Shown: in pieces, positions 33,132 to 41,441 of the stretch | Layout of the letters: each line of letters opens with the position of its first letter | Position numbering within the stretch: position 1 is the stretch's first letter | Notes under the pieces: generated by a model | What the model saw: the letters and a program-made list of their open reading frames with translations, nothing else | The model's database searches: none | Told to the model about the DNA's origin: nothing | Source of the DNA: an uncultured Paracoccaceae bacterium | Lineage (GTDB): Bacteria; Pseudomonadota; Alphaproteobacteria; Rhodobacterales; Rhodobacteraceae | Direction of reading: 5' to 3' | Length of the DNA stretch: 64,000 bases | Assembly: GCA_947487205.1 (NCBI GenBank) | Contig: CANKVU010000006.1 | Span: 62,001 to 126,000, forward strand | Made by a program: the position numbers and the translations under genes

Positions 33132-34181
33132 ATGTCCGGCTCGACTGGCAAGCCCTTGATCGGCACCATGGAGGAACTCTCCGCGGCGATCGGCGTGTCG
33201 CGGCCGACGCTGTCGCGGTATTTCCAGGATCCCGGGCGGGTCAGCCGGACCTCGCTGGAAAAGATCCGCCGGGGTCTGGAGCGCGTGGAATATACGCCGA
33301 ATTTTTTCGCGACGCGGATGAACCGGCAATCGACCGGCATGATCGGGGTGATCATTCCTTACCTGAACGACCTGTTCTTCACCAGGTTGCTGGAATCGAT
33401 CGAGGTCGCGGCGATGGGCGAAGGCTACACCGTGATCACGCAATGCTCCCATTCCAGCCCGGACGTGGAAGCGCGGGCGGCGGAAACCTTCCTATCGATG
33501 AGCGTCGACGGCGCGCTGGTCGCACCGCTCGGCAACGTGAGCGATTTCGAGGCGCATGAGCGCCTGAACGCGCGGCTGCCCTTCGTCCTGGTGGATTCGC
33601 GTCCGCGCAACATGGCGCACGTCGATTTCGTGGGATCCGACCACCTGCAGAGCACCGGACTCGTGACCGAGTATCTCTGCCGCAAGGGCGCGCCACCGGC
33701 CTTCCTGGCAATGCCACGGGTCAATTTCAACGCGCTGGAACGCGAGAACGCCTACGTGGCCCGGATGCGGGCGCTGGGGCATGACCCTGAAATCATCGGG
33801 ACGGAGGCGATCGATGCCGACTGGCATTTCGAGGCCCACGGCCTTGCGGTCCTGGATCGCGAATTCTCCCGCGGCCGGCTCACCGACCGCTCGATCCTCT
33901 GCGTCAACGACCGCGTTGCCATCGGCGCCCTGCGCGCCGCCGCCCGCCACGGGCTGGAACCCGGGGCCAGACGGCGGGGCGGATTGCGGATCGCCGGCCA
34001 TGACGATTATCCTCTCTGCCCCTTCACGGTGCCGACCCTGACGACCGTCGCGCAGGATGTGGAGGCGATCGGAAGGGCGGCCGTCGCCCGCCTCGTCGCG
34101 AAGATCAAGGGCGAGACGCGGGCAAGGGCGCAATCCGTCGATCTCTTTGATGGGGTACTAAAAGTGCGGGAATCGGCGTGA
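33132..34181 (+). CDS. LacI-family transcriptional regulator of the polyol operon
   Basis: This 349-residue regulator has an N-terminal helix-turn-helix (MEELSAAIGVSRPTLSRYFQ, about residues 13-32), a hinge region (TPNFFATRMNRQSTGMIGVI) and a periplasmic-binding-protein-like sugar-sensing domain. The latter includes DGALVAPLG, PFVLVDSRPR and CVNDRVAIGALRAAARHGL. It precedes the ABC polyol operon on the same strand by 109 bases. A repeat site at that operon's promoter is a plausible target. The likely inducer is a hexitol such as mannitol or sorbitol, inferred from the neighbouring genes. Confidence 0.9.
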   Translation: MSGSTGKPLIGTMEELSAAIGVSRPTLSRYFQDPGRVSRTSLEKIRRGLERVEYTPNFFATRMNRQSTGMIGVIIPYLNDLFFTRLLESIEVAAMGEGYTVITQCSHSSPDVEARAAETFLSMSVDGALVAPLGNVSDFEAHERLNARLPFVLVDSRPRNMAHVDFVGSDHLQSTGLVTEYLCRKGAPPAFLAMPRVNFNALERENAYVARMRALGHDPEIIGTEAIDADWHFEAHGLAVLDREFSRGRLTDRSILCVNDRVAIGALRAAARHGLEPGARRRGGLRIAGHDDYPLCPFTVPTLTTVAQDVEAIGRAAVARLVAKIKGETRARAQSVDLFDGVLKVRESA

Positions 34182-34227
34182 TCCGAGGCGAATTGATGCG
34201 CTTCGGGGCGGGCTGCGAAAATATCCT

Positions 34228-34257
34228 TTGACGCATAAGGCCGCTTTGGTGTATATT
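34228..34257 (+). promoter_or_regulatory. Sigma-70-type promoter of the polyol ABC operon
   Basis: TTGACG at 34228-34233 and TATATT at 34252-34257 are separated by 18 bases. They are followed by a ribosome-binding site (AGGGAGGA) and the ATG at 34291. The predicted transcription start falls at about 34264, inside the operator-like repeat. This is one of the two best-formed promoters in the window. Confidence 0.6.
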
Positions 34258-34270
34258 TGACGCGTGTAAA
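34257..34270. promoter_or_regulatory. Candidate LacI-family operator at the polyol promoter
   Basis: TTGACGCGTGTAAA is an imperfect palindrome (TT-AC-C / G-GT-AA) with a central CG, the arrangement typical of LacI-family sites. It begins at the last base of the -10 box and covers the predicted start of transcription. The octamer TTTGACGC at 34256-34263 also occurs at 34227-34234, so the regulator could contact two spaced sites. Binding by the neighbouring LacI protein is inferred. Confidence 0.45.
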
Positions 34271-34290
34271 GACACGTAGGGAGGATATCC

Positions 34291-35616
34291 ATGACCACCA
34301 CCCGCGCCCTTCTCGGGTCTGCGGCCGGACTTGGGCTGGCGGCCGGTCTGGCAACTGCCGCGACGGCGGCCGAACTCACGGTCGCGACCGTCAACAACGG
34401 CGACATGATCCGGATGCAGGAACTGTCCTCCCGGTGGGAGGAGGAGACCGGCAACACCATCAACTGGGTCGTCCTGGAAGAGAACACGTTGCGGCAGCGC
34501 GTTACCCAGGACATTGCCACCGGCGGTGGGCAGTTCGACGTGCTGACCATCGGCAATTACGAGGTTCCGATCTGGGCCGAGCAGGATTGGCTTGCCCCGC
34601 TCGACAACCTTCCCGACGATTACAATGTCGATGACATTCTGCCCTCGATCCGCGAGGCCCTGTCGGTCGACGGAACGCTCTACGCCCTGCCGTTCTACGG
34701 CGAATCGGCGATGGTGATGTACCGGAGCGACCTGGCCGAGGAGGCCGGGGTGGAGATCCCCGACAGCCCCACCTGGTCCGAGATCCGTACCGCCGCCGAG
34801 GCGATGACCGACACGGAGAGCGGCACCTACGGGATCTGCCTGCGGGGCAAGCCCGGCTGGGGCGAGAACATGGCGTTCCTGACCGCGATGGCGAATTCCT
34901 ACGGGGCTCGCTGGTTCGATACCGACTGGCAGGCCCAGTTCGACAGCGAGGAATGGCAGGCCACCCTGACCGACTACCTCGAAATGATGAACGAGTATGG
35001 CCCACCGGGCGCCGCGGCGAACGGCTTCAACGAGAACCTGTCGCTGTTCCAGCAGGGCAAGTGCGGCATCTGGATCGACGCGACCGTCGCCGCCAGCTTC
35101 GTGACAGATCCCGAGGACAGCCAGGTCGCCGACGGCGTCGAGTTCGCCCAGTTCCCCAACCGGGAGGGCGTGGACAATCACGGCAACTGGCTGTGGTCCT
35201 GGAACCTGGCGATCCCGGCCTCCTCCGAGCAGGTGGACGTGGCGACCGACTTCATCACCTGGGCGACCAGCCAAGAATACACCCAGATGGTCGCAGAGGA
35301 CGAGGGCTGGCGCGCGGCGCCTCCGGGGACCCGGACATCCCTCTACGAGAACTCCGACTATCAGGAGGCCGCCCCCTTCGCCGAGATGACCCTGCAATCG
35401 ATGAACGCGGTCGACACGCAAAGCCCCTCGGTCCAGGAGACCCCCTATACGGGCGCGCAATTCGTCGCGATCCCCGAGTTCCAGGGCATCGGGACGGCGG
35501 TCGGGCAGCAATTCTCCGCCGCGCTCGCGGGGCAGGTCGATGCGAGCCAGGCGCTCGACAACGCGCAGCGTTCGACCCAGCGTGAGATCGATCGCGCGGG
35601 CTATACCTCGAACTGA
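34291..35616 (+). CDS. smoE: Polyol ABC transporter substrate-binding protein (SmoE-like)
   Basis: This is the periplasmic binding component of a carbohydrate (sorbitol/mannitol) ABC importer. The 441-residue protein has a signal peptide (MTTTRALLGSAAGLGLAAGL, cleavage near residue 27) and a family-1 solute-binding fold. Visible segments are LTVATVNNGDMIRMQELSS, GGGQFDVLTIGNYEVPIWAE, ALPFYGESAMVMYR and NGFNENLSLFQQGKCGIWIDA. The operon order binding protein, two permeases, ATPase and mannitol dehydrogenase matches the smo/mtlK locus of Rhodobacter. Two strong hairpins follow its stop. Confidence 0.9.
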   Translation: MTTTRALLGSAAGLGLAAGLATAATAAELTVATVNNGDMIRMQELSSRWEEETGNTINWVVLEENTLRQRVTQDIATGGGQFDVLTIGNYEVPIWAEQDWLAPLDNLPDDYNVDDILPSIREALSVDGTLYALPFYGESAMVMYRSDLAEEAGVEIPDSPTWSEIRTAAEAMTDTESGTYGICLRGKPGWGENMAFLTAMANSYGARWFDTDWQAQFDSEEWQATLTDYLEMMNEYGPPGAAANGFNENLSLFQQGKCGIWIDATVAASFVTDPEDSQVADGVEFAQFPNREGVDNHGNWLWSWNLAIPASSEQVDVATDFITWATSQEYTQMVAEDEGWRAAPPGTRTSLYENSDYQEAAPFAEMTLQSMNAVDTQSPSVQETPYTGAQFVAIPEFQGIGTAVGQQFSAALAGQVDASQALDNAQRSTQREIDRAGYTSN

Positions 35617-35622
35617 CAAAGA

Positions 35623-35673
35623 GGGGACCGCGTGCAACGCGGTCCCCGCCGCCGGCCCCGGGGAGGGGGCCGG
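35623..35673 (+). terminator. Two tandem hairpins between binding-protein and permease genes
   Basis: GGGGACCGCG (35623-35632) pairs perfectly with CGCGGTCCCC (35638-35647) over a 5-base loop. CCGGCCCC (35652-35659) pairs with GGGGCCGG (35666-35673). Neither is followed by a T-run. Such structures after binding-protein genes commonly stabilise the upstream message or partly terminate, which yields more binding protein than membrane subunits. The pairing is seen and the effect is inferred. Confidence 0.65.
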
Positions 35674-35703
35674 GGATATCGAGGGCCAAGGGAGGGATCT
35701 AGA

Positions 35704-36576
35704 ATGGCCACCCAGCATTCCCGCGCCGCGGCGCGGTTCATGATCGCGCCGTCGGTCGTTCTGCTTCTCGCGTGGATGCTGATCCCGCTGGGGATGACCA
35801 TCTGGTTCTCGCTCCTGCGCTACAACCTACTGATGCCCGGCGACAATCCGTTCGTCGGGTTCGAGAATTACAGCTATTTCCTGACCGATCCGGCATTCCA
35901 GACGGCGATCGTCAACACGCTTTTGCTGGTGGGTGGGATCCTTCTCATCACGGTCTGCGGCGGGATCGGCCTCGCCGTTCTTCTGGACCAGCCGATGTGG
36001 GGAACGGGGATCGTGCGGATCATGGTGATCTCGCCCTTCTTCGTCATGCCCACCGTCTCGGCGCTGGTGTGGAAGAACATGTTCATGAACCCCGTCAACG
36101 GCCTCTTCGCCTATGTCGCCGGAGTTCTCGGCCTGCCGGCGTTCGATTTCCTGACCGCCGCGCCGCTCGCTTCGATCATCGGCATCGTGTCGTGGCAATG
36201 GCTGCCATTCGCCACGCTGATCCTGCTGACCGCGATGCAATCGCTCGACAGCGAACAGCTCGAAGCCGCGGAAATTGACGGAGCCTCCGCCTGGAGCCGG
36301 TTCTACTACATCAAGCTCCCGCACCTGGCACGCGCCATCACCGTGGTCGTGCTCATCCAGACGATCTTCCTCCTGTCGATCTTCGCCGAGATCTACGTGA
36401 CCACCGCCGGCGGGCCGGGCAACGCCTCGATCAACCTCACCTACCTGGTCTTTCAGGAGAGCTTGCAGCGGTACGACGTGGGCACCGCCAGCGCCGGGGG
36501 CGTCGTCGCCATCATCCTGGCAAACATCGTCGCGATCTTCCTGATGCGGATGATCGGCAAGAACCTGGACGCCTGA
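35704..36576 (+). CDS. smoF: Polyol ABC transporter permease (SmoF-like)
   Basis: This is the first inner-membrane permease of the importer, in the MalF-like branch. The 290-residue protein has six membrane segments and the EAA loop EQLEAAEIDGASAWSRFYYIKLP, which contacts the ATPase. The opening ARFMIAPSVVLLLAWMLIPLGMTIWFS is typical of sugar permeases. I chose the ATG at 35704 with GGAGGG eight bases upstream. The longer frame begins inside the hairpin. It is followed 12 bases later by the second permease. Confidence 0.92.
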   Translation: MATQHSRAAARFMIAPSVVLLLAWMLIPLGMTIWFSLLRYNLLMPGDNPFVGFENYSYFLTDPAFQTAIVNTLLLVGGILLITVCGGIGLAVLLDQPMWGTGIVRIMVISPFFVMPTVSALVWKNMFMNPVNGLFAYVAGVLGLPAFDFLTAAPLASIIGIVSWQWLPFATLILLTAMQSLDSEQLEAAEIDGASAWSRFYYIKLPHLARAITVVVLIQTIFLLSIFAEIYVTTAGGPGNASINLTYLVFQESLQRYDVGTASAGGVVAIILANIVAIFLMRMIGKNLDA

Positions 36577-36588
36577 GGAGGAGAGATC

Positions 36589-37419
36589 ATGGCCCGCGCC
36601 GTCCCGAACAGCGTCAAGGCACGCAATACCGCCATCGCCTGGATCATCGCGATCCTCATCTTCTTCCCGATCCTCTGGACCATCCTGACCTCGTTCAAGA
36701 CGGAAGGGGCCGCCATCGCCGATCCGCCGGTCTTCCTGTTCTTCGACTGGACGATGGAGAACTACACCACCGTCCAGGAGCGGTCGGACTATTTCGGCCA
36801 CTTCATGAACTCGGTGATCATCTCGGTGGGCTCCACGGTGCTCGGGCTGGCGATCGCCATTCCGGCCGCCTGGGCGATGGCATTCGTCCCCGGTCGGCAG
36901 ACCAAGAACGTCCTGATGTGGATGCTCTCCACCAAGATGCTGCCGCCCGTGGGCGTTCTGGTCCCGATCTACCTCATCTTCAGGGATTGGGGGCTTCTGG
37001 ATACGCGCGTCGGCCTGGTGATCGTCCTGACGCTCATCAACCTGCCAATCATCGTGTGGATGCTCTATACCTATTTCCGAGAGATCCCGAGCGACATCCT
37101 CGAGGCGGCGCGGATGGACGGCGCCACCTTGCAGTCCGAGGTGATCCACGTCCTCTTGCCGATGGCGGTGCCGGGCATCGCGTCCACGCTCCTTCTCAAC
37201 ATCATCCTCGCCTGGAACGAGGCGTTCTGGACCCTCAATCTGGTGGCCGCCAACGCCGCGCCGCTGACCGCCTTCATCGCGAGCTATTCGAGCCCCGAGG
37301 GCCTGTTCTACGCCAAGCTCTCGGCCGCCTCGACCATGGCCATCGCGCCGATCCTCATCATGGGCTGGTTCAGCCAGAAGCAGCTCGTCCGCGGCCTGAC
37401 CTTCGGCGCGGTGAAGTAG
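36589..37419 (+). CDS. smoG: Polyol ABC transporter permease (SmoG-like)
   Basis: This is the second permease, in the MalG-like branch, 276 residues with six membrane segments. The sequence PILWTILTSFKTEGAAIADPP is the standard periplasmic start of MalG-type proteins. The EAA loop reads DILEAARMDGATLQSEVIHVLLP. The C-terminus ends WFSQKQLVRGLTFGAVK, a hallmark of the sugar permease family. AGGAGGAG lies directly before the start codon. It forms the channel together with the product at 35704. Confidence 0.93.
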   Translation: MARAVPNSVKARNTAIAWIIAILIFFPILWTILTSFKTEGAAIADPPVFLFFDWTMENYTTVQERSDYFGHFMNSVIISVGSTVLGLAIAIPAAWAMAFVPGRQTKNVLMWMLSTKMLPPVGVLVPIYLIFRDWGLLDTRVGLVIVLTLINLPIIVWMLYTYFREIPSDILEAARMDGATLQSEVIHVLLPMAVPGIASTLLLNIILAWNEAFWTLNLVAANAAPLTAFIASYSSPEGLFYAKLSAASTMAIAPILIMGWFSQKQLVRGLTFGAVK

Positions 37420-37432
37420 GGAGACCTGAGAA

Positions 37433-38431
37433 ATGGGACGCATCACGCTCGACAAGGTGCAAAAGAAGTTCGGCGAGACGGAGGTCATTCCGCCGCTGGA
37501 CCTGACCATCGAGGACGGCGAGTTCGTCGTCTTCGTCGGTCCCTCCGGCTGCGGCAAGTCCACCCTCCTGCGCCTGATCGCCGGGCTCGAGGATGTCAGC
37601 GGCGGCGAGATCCGCATCGACGGCACGAACGCCACCGACCTGCCGCCCGCCAAGCGGCGCCTGGCAATGGTCTTCCAGTCCTACGCCCTCTATCCCCACA
37701 TGACGGTGCGCAAGAATATCGCCTTCCCGCTCAAGATGGCGGGCATGGACGAGGCGGAGAAGACCCGCCGCGTCGAGCGCGCCGCCAGCGTGCTGAACCT
37801 TGCCGATTATCTCGACCGCCGGCCTGGTCAGCTTTCGGGGGGGCAGCGGCAGCGGGTCGCCATCGGGCGCGCCATCGTGCGTGAGCCGGCCGCCTTCCTC
37901 TTCGACGAGCCGCTGTCGAACCTCGACGCCGCTCTGCGGGTCGGCATGCGGCTGGAGATCAGCGAGCTGCACAAGCGGCTGGAAACGACGATGATCTATG
38001 TCACCCACGACCAGGTCGAGGCGATGACGATGGCCGACAAGATCGTGGTGCTGCGCGCCGGCCATATCGAGCAGGTGGGATCGCCCCTGGATCTCTATCG
38101 CACCCCTCGCAACCGTTTCGTGGCCGAGTTCATCGGCTCGCCCAAGATGAACATCGTCGATGGCGAGGAGGCGTCCCGCCACGATGCGCACGCGATCGGC
38201 ATCCGGCCCGAGCATATCGACGTGGGCGAGGGCCCCTGGGAGGGGACGGTCGGCGTATCCGAGCATCTGGGGTCGGACACGTTCTTCCACGTCCACGATA
38301 CCGGCCTGGCCGATGTCGTCACCGTGCGCGCGCCCGGAGAGAACAGTCATCGCGCGGGGGATCGCATCAGCCTCTCTCCGCAGATGGACAAGCTCCATCG
38401 CTTTGACTGGGAAGGGCTGCGGATCGCATGA
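37433..38431 (+). CDS. smoK: Polyol ABC transporter ATP-binding protein (SmoK/MalK-like)
   Basis: This is the ATPase that powers the polyol importer, 332 residues. It has Walker [11 protein letters not shown]-loop [11 protein letters not shown], signature [15 protein letters not shown], Walker [13 protein letters not shown] and H-loop [20 protein letters not shown]-terminal TOBE-type regulatory domain (about residues 235-332) contains GIRPEHIDV. It is 13 bases after smoG. A gap of 242 bases then precedes the dehydrogenase, where the Rhodobacter locus carries a sorbitol dehydrogenase (smoS). None is present here. Confidence 0.95.
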   Translation: MGRITLDKVQKKFGETEVIPPLDLTIEDGEFVVFVGPSGCGKSTLLRLIAGLEDVSGGEIRIDGTNATDLPPAKRRLAMVFQSYALYPHMTVRKNIAFPLKMAGMDEAEKTRRVERAASVLNLADYLDRRPGQLSGGQRQRVAIGRAIVREPAAFLFDEPLSNLDAALRVGMRLEISELHKRLETTMIYVTHDQVEAMTMADKIVVLRAGHIEQVGSPLDLYRTPRNRFVAEFIGSPKMNIVDGEEASRHDAHAIGIRPEHIDVGEGPWEGTVGVSEHLGSDTFFHVHDTGLADVVTVRAPGENSHRAGDRISLSPQMDKLHRFDWEGLRIA

Positions 38432-38673
38432 GACGGGACGGCAGAGCCGCGCGTAAGACGAACGCCTGCCGCCTCAAAGCGCCTCCGGGCGCCCTCTCGC
38501 GCATGCGGGATGCGCCATCCGTAGACAGGATTGGCGCCCCGGTCCCGGCGGAATGGATGGTGCAGTCCCGGACGACCCGAACCTGCCGACAGGGATCGTA
38601 ATCGGCGCCCGGACGGAGGGGGTGACCCGCCTTCCCATGTCTGTTTCCGAACTTGCAACTTGGACCATGGCCA

Positions 38674-40149
38674 ATGAGTGAACTGACGCCCCTGACGCAG
38701 GCGACCCTGCCCGATATGCCCGACGGTGTGCGGACGCCCCGCTACGACCGCGACCGGCTGACGCCCGGAATCGTCCATATCGGCCTCGGCAATTTTCATC
38801 GTGCGCATCAGGCGTGGTACCTGCATCGTCTAATGGACGAGGGGCTCGCGCTGGACTGGGCCATCCTCGGTGCTGGCGTGCGCCCGGCCGACGCGGCTGC
38901 GCGGGAAAAGATGCTGGCCCAGGATTGCCTGACCACCCTGATCGAACTCGACCCGTCCGGGAAATCGGCCGAGGTGACGGGATCGATGATCGGTTTCGTT
39001 CCTGTGGACGATGGCAACGGGAGCCTGATCGCGCAGATGGCCGATCCGCGGATCCGGGTCGTTTCCCTGACGGTGACCGAGGGCGGCTATTACCAGGACG
39101 GCACCGGGGGGTTCGACGGCGACCATCCCGACATTCGCCACGATGTCGCCTCTCCGGACGCGCCGGGCACCGCATTCGGCGCGATGATCGCGGCCCTGCG
39201 CCGTCGACGGGAGGCGGGCGCCGGGCCGTTCACGTGCCAGAGCTGCGACAACCTGCAGGCCAACGGCGACGTATTGCGCCGGACGATCCTGGGTCTCGCG
39301 CGGATGCAGGATCCCGAGCTTGCCGACTGGATCGAGCGGGCCTGCACCTTTCCCAATTCCATGGTCGATTGCATCGTGCCGGCAACGGGCCCGGCCGAGC
39401 GGGCGCTGGTGCGGGAATTCGGGATCGCCGACGAGGTCCCCGTCACGCACGAGAACTTTCGCCAGTGGGTGATCGAGGACCGGTTCTGCGCGGGGCGGCC
39501 GGATTGGGACCGGGCGGGGGCCACCTTCACCGACGATGTCCACGCCTACGAGGCCATGAAGATCCGTTGCCTGAACGGCGGCCATCAGGTCATCGCCGAC
39601 CCGGGCGAGATCCTGGGGGTCGAGACCATCGCCGGGTGCATGGAGCATCCGCTGATCCACGGTTTCTTCCGCAAGGTCGAACTGGAAGAGATCGTGCCTC
39701 ATGTCGATCCGGTACCTGGCATGACACCGCAGGAATATGTGGACCTGATCGATCGCCGCTTTGCCAATCGGGAAATCCGGGACACGACCCGCCGTGTGGC
39801 CTTCGACGGGTCCTCTCGGCATACCGGTTTCGTCCTGCCGGTGATCCGCGACGCATTGAAGGCCGGCACTCCGATAGAGGGGCTCGCCCTGACCGAGGCG
39901 CTCTGGGCACGTATGTGCGAAGGTACCCGCGAAGACGGAACCACGATCGAGCCGAACGATCCGATCTGGGATGATCTGCAGCAAGCTGCGCGTGCTGCCC
40001 GAGAGCGGCCCCGCGCCTGGCTAGATCAAAAGCGGATTTATGGTGATCTTGCAGAGGCGTCCCGCTTCGCCGATGCCTTCGATGCTTGGCTTGCGCGCAT
40101 ATGGTCTGACGGGGCCGAGGAGGCGCTCAAAATTTACACGAAAGCCTAA
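38674..40149 (+). CDS. mtlK: Mannitol 2-dehydrogenase (long-chain polyol dehydrogenase)
   Basis: This enzyme oxidises mannitol (and often arabitol or sorbitol) to the ketose with NAD+. The 491-residue protein fits the mannitol/fructuronate dehydrogenase family. It has IVHIGLGNFHRAHQAWYLHRL, TVTEGGYYQD, SCDNLQANGDVLRR, FPNSMVDCIVPATG, and the catalytic region KIRCLNGGHQVIAD with the conserved Lys, Asn and His. The last 40 codons are noticeably less G+C-rich than the rest. I used the ATG at 38674. A TTG seven codons earlier is also in frame. It completes the pathway from imported mannitol to fructose. Confidence 0.93.
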   Translation: MSELTPLTQATLPDMPDGVRTPRYDRDRLTPGIVHIGLGNFHRAHQAWYLHRLMDEGLALDWAILGAGVRPADAAAREKMLAQDCLTTLIELDPSGKSAEVTGSMIGFVPVDDGNGSLIAQMADPRIRVVSLTVTEGGYYQDGTGGFDGDHPDIRHDVASPDAPGTAFGAMIAALRRRREAGAGPFTCQSCDNLQANGDVLRRTILGLARMQDPELADWIERACTFPNSMVDCIVPATGPAERALVREFGIADEVPVTHENFRQWVIEDRFCAGRPDWDRAGATFTDDVHAYEAMKIRCLNGGHQVIADPGEILGVETIAGCMEHPLIHGFFRKVELEEIVPHVDPVPGMTPQEYVDLIDRRFANREIRDTTRRVAFDGSSRHTGFVLPVIRDALKAGTPIEGLALTEALWARMCEGTREDGTTIEPNDPIWDDLQQAARAARERPRAWLDQKRIYGDLAEASRFADAFDAWLARIWSDGAEEALKIYTKA

Positions 40150-40320
40150 CTGCGACTAATCCCGTAGCGATCCGACGCTCTCATGGGGCATCAAGAAAAG
40201 ACGCTGCCCTTCCAGAAGGGGGCAAGTCCGTGATGTCCGACGTGGCGGTGGCCGACCTACCTAAGTTCACCTGATATATGCCAAGGCCGTTTAAGCCGGC
40301 CTCGCATGGATGTCTGCTGG
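40150..40320. other. Lower-G+C spacer after mtlK with no recognised gene
   Basis: These 171 bases have more A and T than their surroundings and no open frame that I can support on either strand. A small hairpin (GGCCG / CGGCC near 40287-40303) is present. The change in composition also touches the 3' end of mtlK. It may mark an old recombination or insertion boundary, but I see no mobile-element gene or flanking repeats. Confidence 0.4.
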
Positions 40321-40339
40321 CGGGTGGTTGTACCGCCCG
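40321..40339 (-). terminator. Hairpin directly after the small membrane-peptide gene
   Basis: CGGGTGG (40321-40327) and CCGCCCG (40333-40339) form a 7-bp stem with one G-T pair and a 5-base loop. It begins one base after the stop codon of the 50-residue reading frame at 40341-40493 on the minus strand. It is consistent with a terminator for that gene, though no T-run follows. Confidence 0.4.
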
Positions 40340-40340
40340 T

Positions 40341-40493
40341 CTAGGGACTCACCTGGGCGAAGTGGACCATGAGGCCGATGGCGAAGCAGGTCAGCATCGC
40401 CGCCATGAGCTTGGCTAGGTAGAGCGGGCTCGGCTCTCTGGGATTGAGATCCGACCACACGCGGGATACCGCCGCTTGAACGCGATCCATCAT
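40341..40493 (-). CDS. Putative 50-residue single-span membrane peptide
   Basis: This short reading frame starts at the ATG at 40493, with GAGG six bases upstream. The product has a charged amphipathic N-terminal half (MMDRVQAAVSRVWSDLNPRE) and one hydrophobic span (LAKLMAAMLTCFAIGLMVHF, about residues 27-46) ending AQVSP. A candidate promoter lies 30 bases upstream and a hairpin follows the stop, so it looks like an independent small gene. The frame could be extended to an upstream ATG at 40550, but that codon lies within the promoter. I do not recognise the family. Confidence 0.5.
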   Translation of the reverse strand: MMDRVQAAVSRVWSDLNPREPSPLYLAKLMAAMLTCFAIGLMVHFAQVSP

Positions 40494-40522
40494 TAGTTGC
40501 CTCGATACTTTGGATGTCGCTA

Positions 40523-40550
40523 ATGGTAGCGTAAATGCCGCGAATGACAA
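40523..40550 (-). promoter_or_regulatory. Candidate promoter of the small membrane-peptide gene
   Basis: On the minus strand TTGTCA (40550-40545) and TACCAT (40528-40523) are spaced by 16 bases. Transcription would start near 40516, leaving a short leader of about 22 bases that includes the GAGG ribosome-binding site before the ATG at 40493. Confidence 0.4.
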
Positions 40551-40652
40551 CCTCCGCCATAATTCGCTCCCGCCGGCGCGGAAGCGCAGGTGTTGTCCGG
40601 GGATCTCGGACCTGCGCGGCTTTCGGCCGTCCGGGGCGGTGGTCCGGAGGGA

Positions 40653-41441
40653 TCAGCCCTTGCGCCGAACCAGGCCCCGGGCGGGATCGTAGCCCCAGAG
40701 CGCCATGGCCAGGAAGGCGGCGGCGGCGAGGCCGGTCCAGGCCAGCGCCGCCGCATTGAATTGCAGGTATAGCGCGAAGCGGATCAGTTCGACCGCGTGG
40801 GTGAACGGGTTCGCCGTGCAGACATCCCTCAGCAACGGAGAGGATTCCGCCATCTTCCAGAGGGGATAGAGCGCGGAACTGAGAAAGAACATCGGGAAGA
40901 TCACGAAGTTCATGACACCGGCGAAGTTCTCGAGCTGTTTGACGAACGATGACAGGGCAAGTCCCAATGCCCCCAGCATCACCCCGGATACGGCCAGAGC
41001 CGGCAGAACCGCGACGTACCCCCACGCCGCCATCTCGATCCCGAAGATCCACGCGATCGCGAGGAACGCATAGACCTGCAGGATGGAGATCGCTGTCGAC
41101 GCGACGAGCTTCGAAACCAGGAGCCACCACCTGGGCAGGGGGGCCGTCAGCAACAGCCGCATGGATCCCATCTCGCGGTCGTAGACGAGGCTCAGCGAGG
41201 ATTGCATCCCGTTGAAGAGAAGGATCATGCCGCACAGGCCGGGGACGATATACGTCTCGTAGGTTATGTAGGTCTGGTATGGCGGGATGATCGACAGGCC
41301 GAGCGCGGCGCGGAAACCGGCAGCGAAGACGAGCAACCACACCAGCGGGCGGACGAGGGCCGCGAGGAAGCGTTCCCGCTGATGGGCGAACCGCAGCGCC
41401 TCCCGCGCGACGATGGCCAGCAGGGCCGTCACCCATGTCAC
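40653..41441 (-). CDS. ABC-2 type transporter permease (PQQ/alcohol-cluster type)
   Basis: This is the membrane subunit of an ABC-2 exporter, 262 residues with six membrane segments. It has VRPLVWLLVFAAGFRAAL, the conserved YETYIVPGLCGMILLFNGMQSSLSLVYDREMGSMRLLLTAPLPR region (in successive parts) and NPFTHAVELIRFALY near the C-terminus. The GTG start at 41441 overlaps the ATPase stop (GTGA) and has GGAGG seven bases before it. A longer frame begins inside the ATPase gene. From memory the sequence resembles PedC-type permeases found with PQQ-dependent alcohol oxidation genes. No such genes are in this window, so the cargo is unknown. Confidence 0.87.
   Translation of the reverse strand: MTWVTALLAIVAREALRFAHQRERFLAALVRPLVWLLVFAAGFRAALGLSIIPPYQTYITYETYIVPGLCGMILLFNGMQSSLSLVYDREMGSMRLLLTAPLPRWWLLVSKLVASTAISILQVYAFLAIAWIFGIEMAAWGYVAVLPALAVSGVMLGALGLALSSFVKQLENFAGVMNFVIFPMFFLSSALYPLWKMAESSPLLRDVCTANPFTHAVELIRFALYLQFNAAALAWTGLAAAAFLAMALWGYDPARGLVRRKG

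Noticed and set aside
40150-40320. A possible insertion-sequence remnant after mtlK.
   Set aside because: Composition differs, but I found no transposase-like frame, terminal inverted repeats or target duplication.
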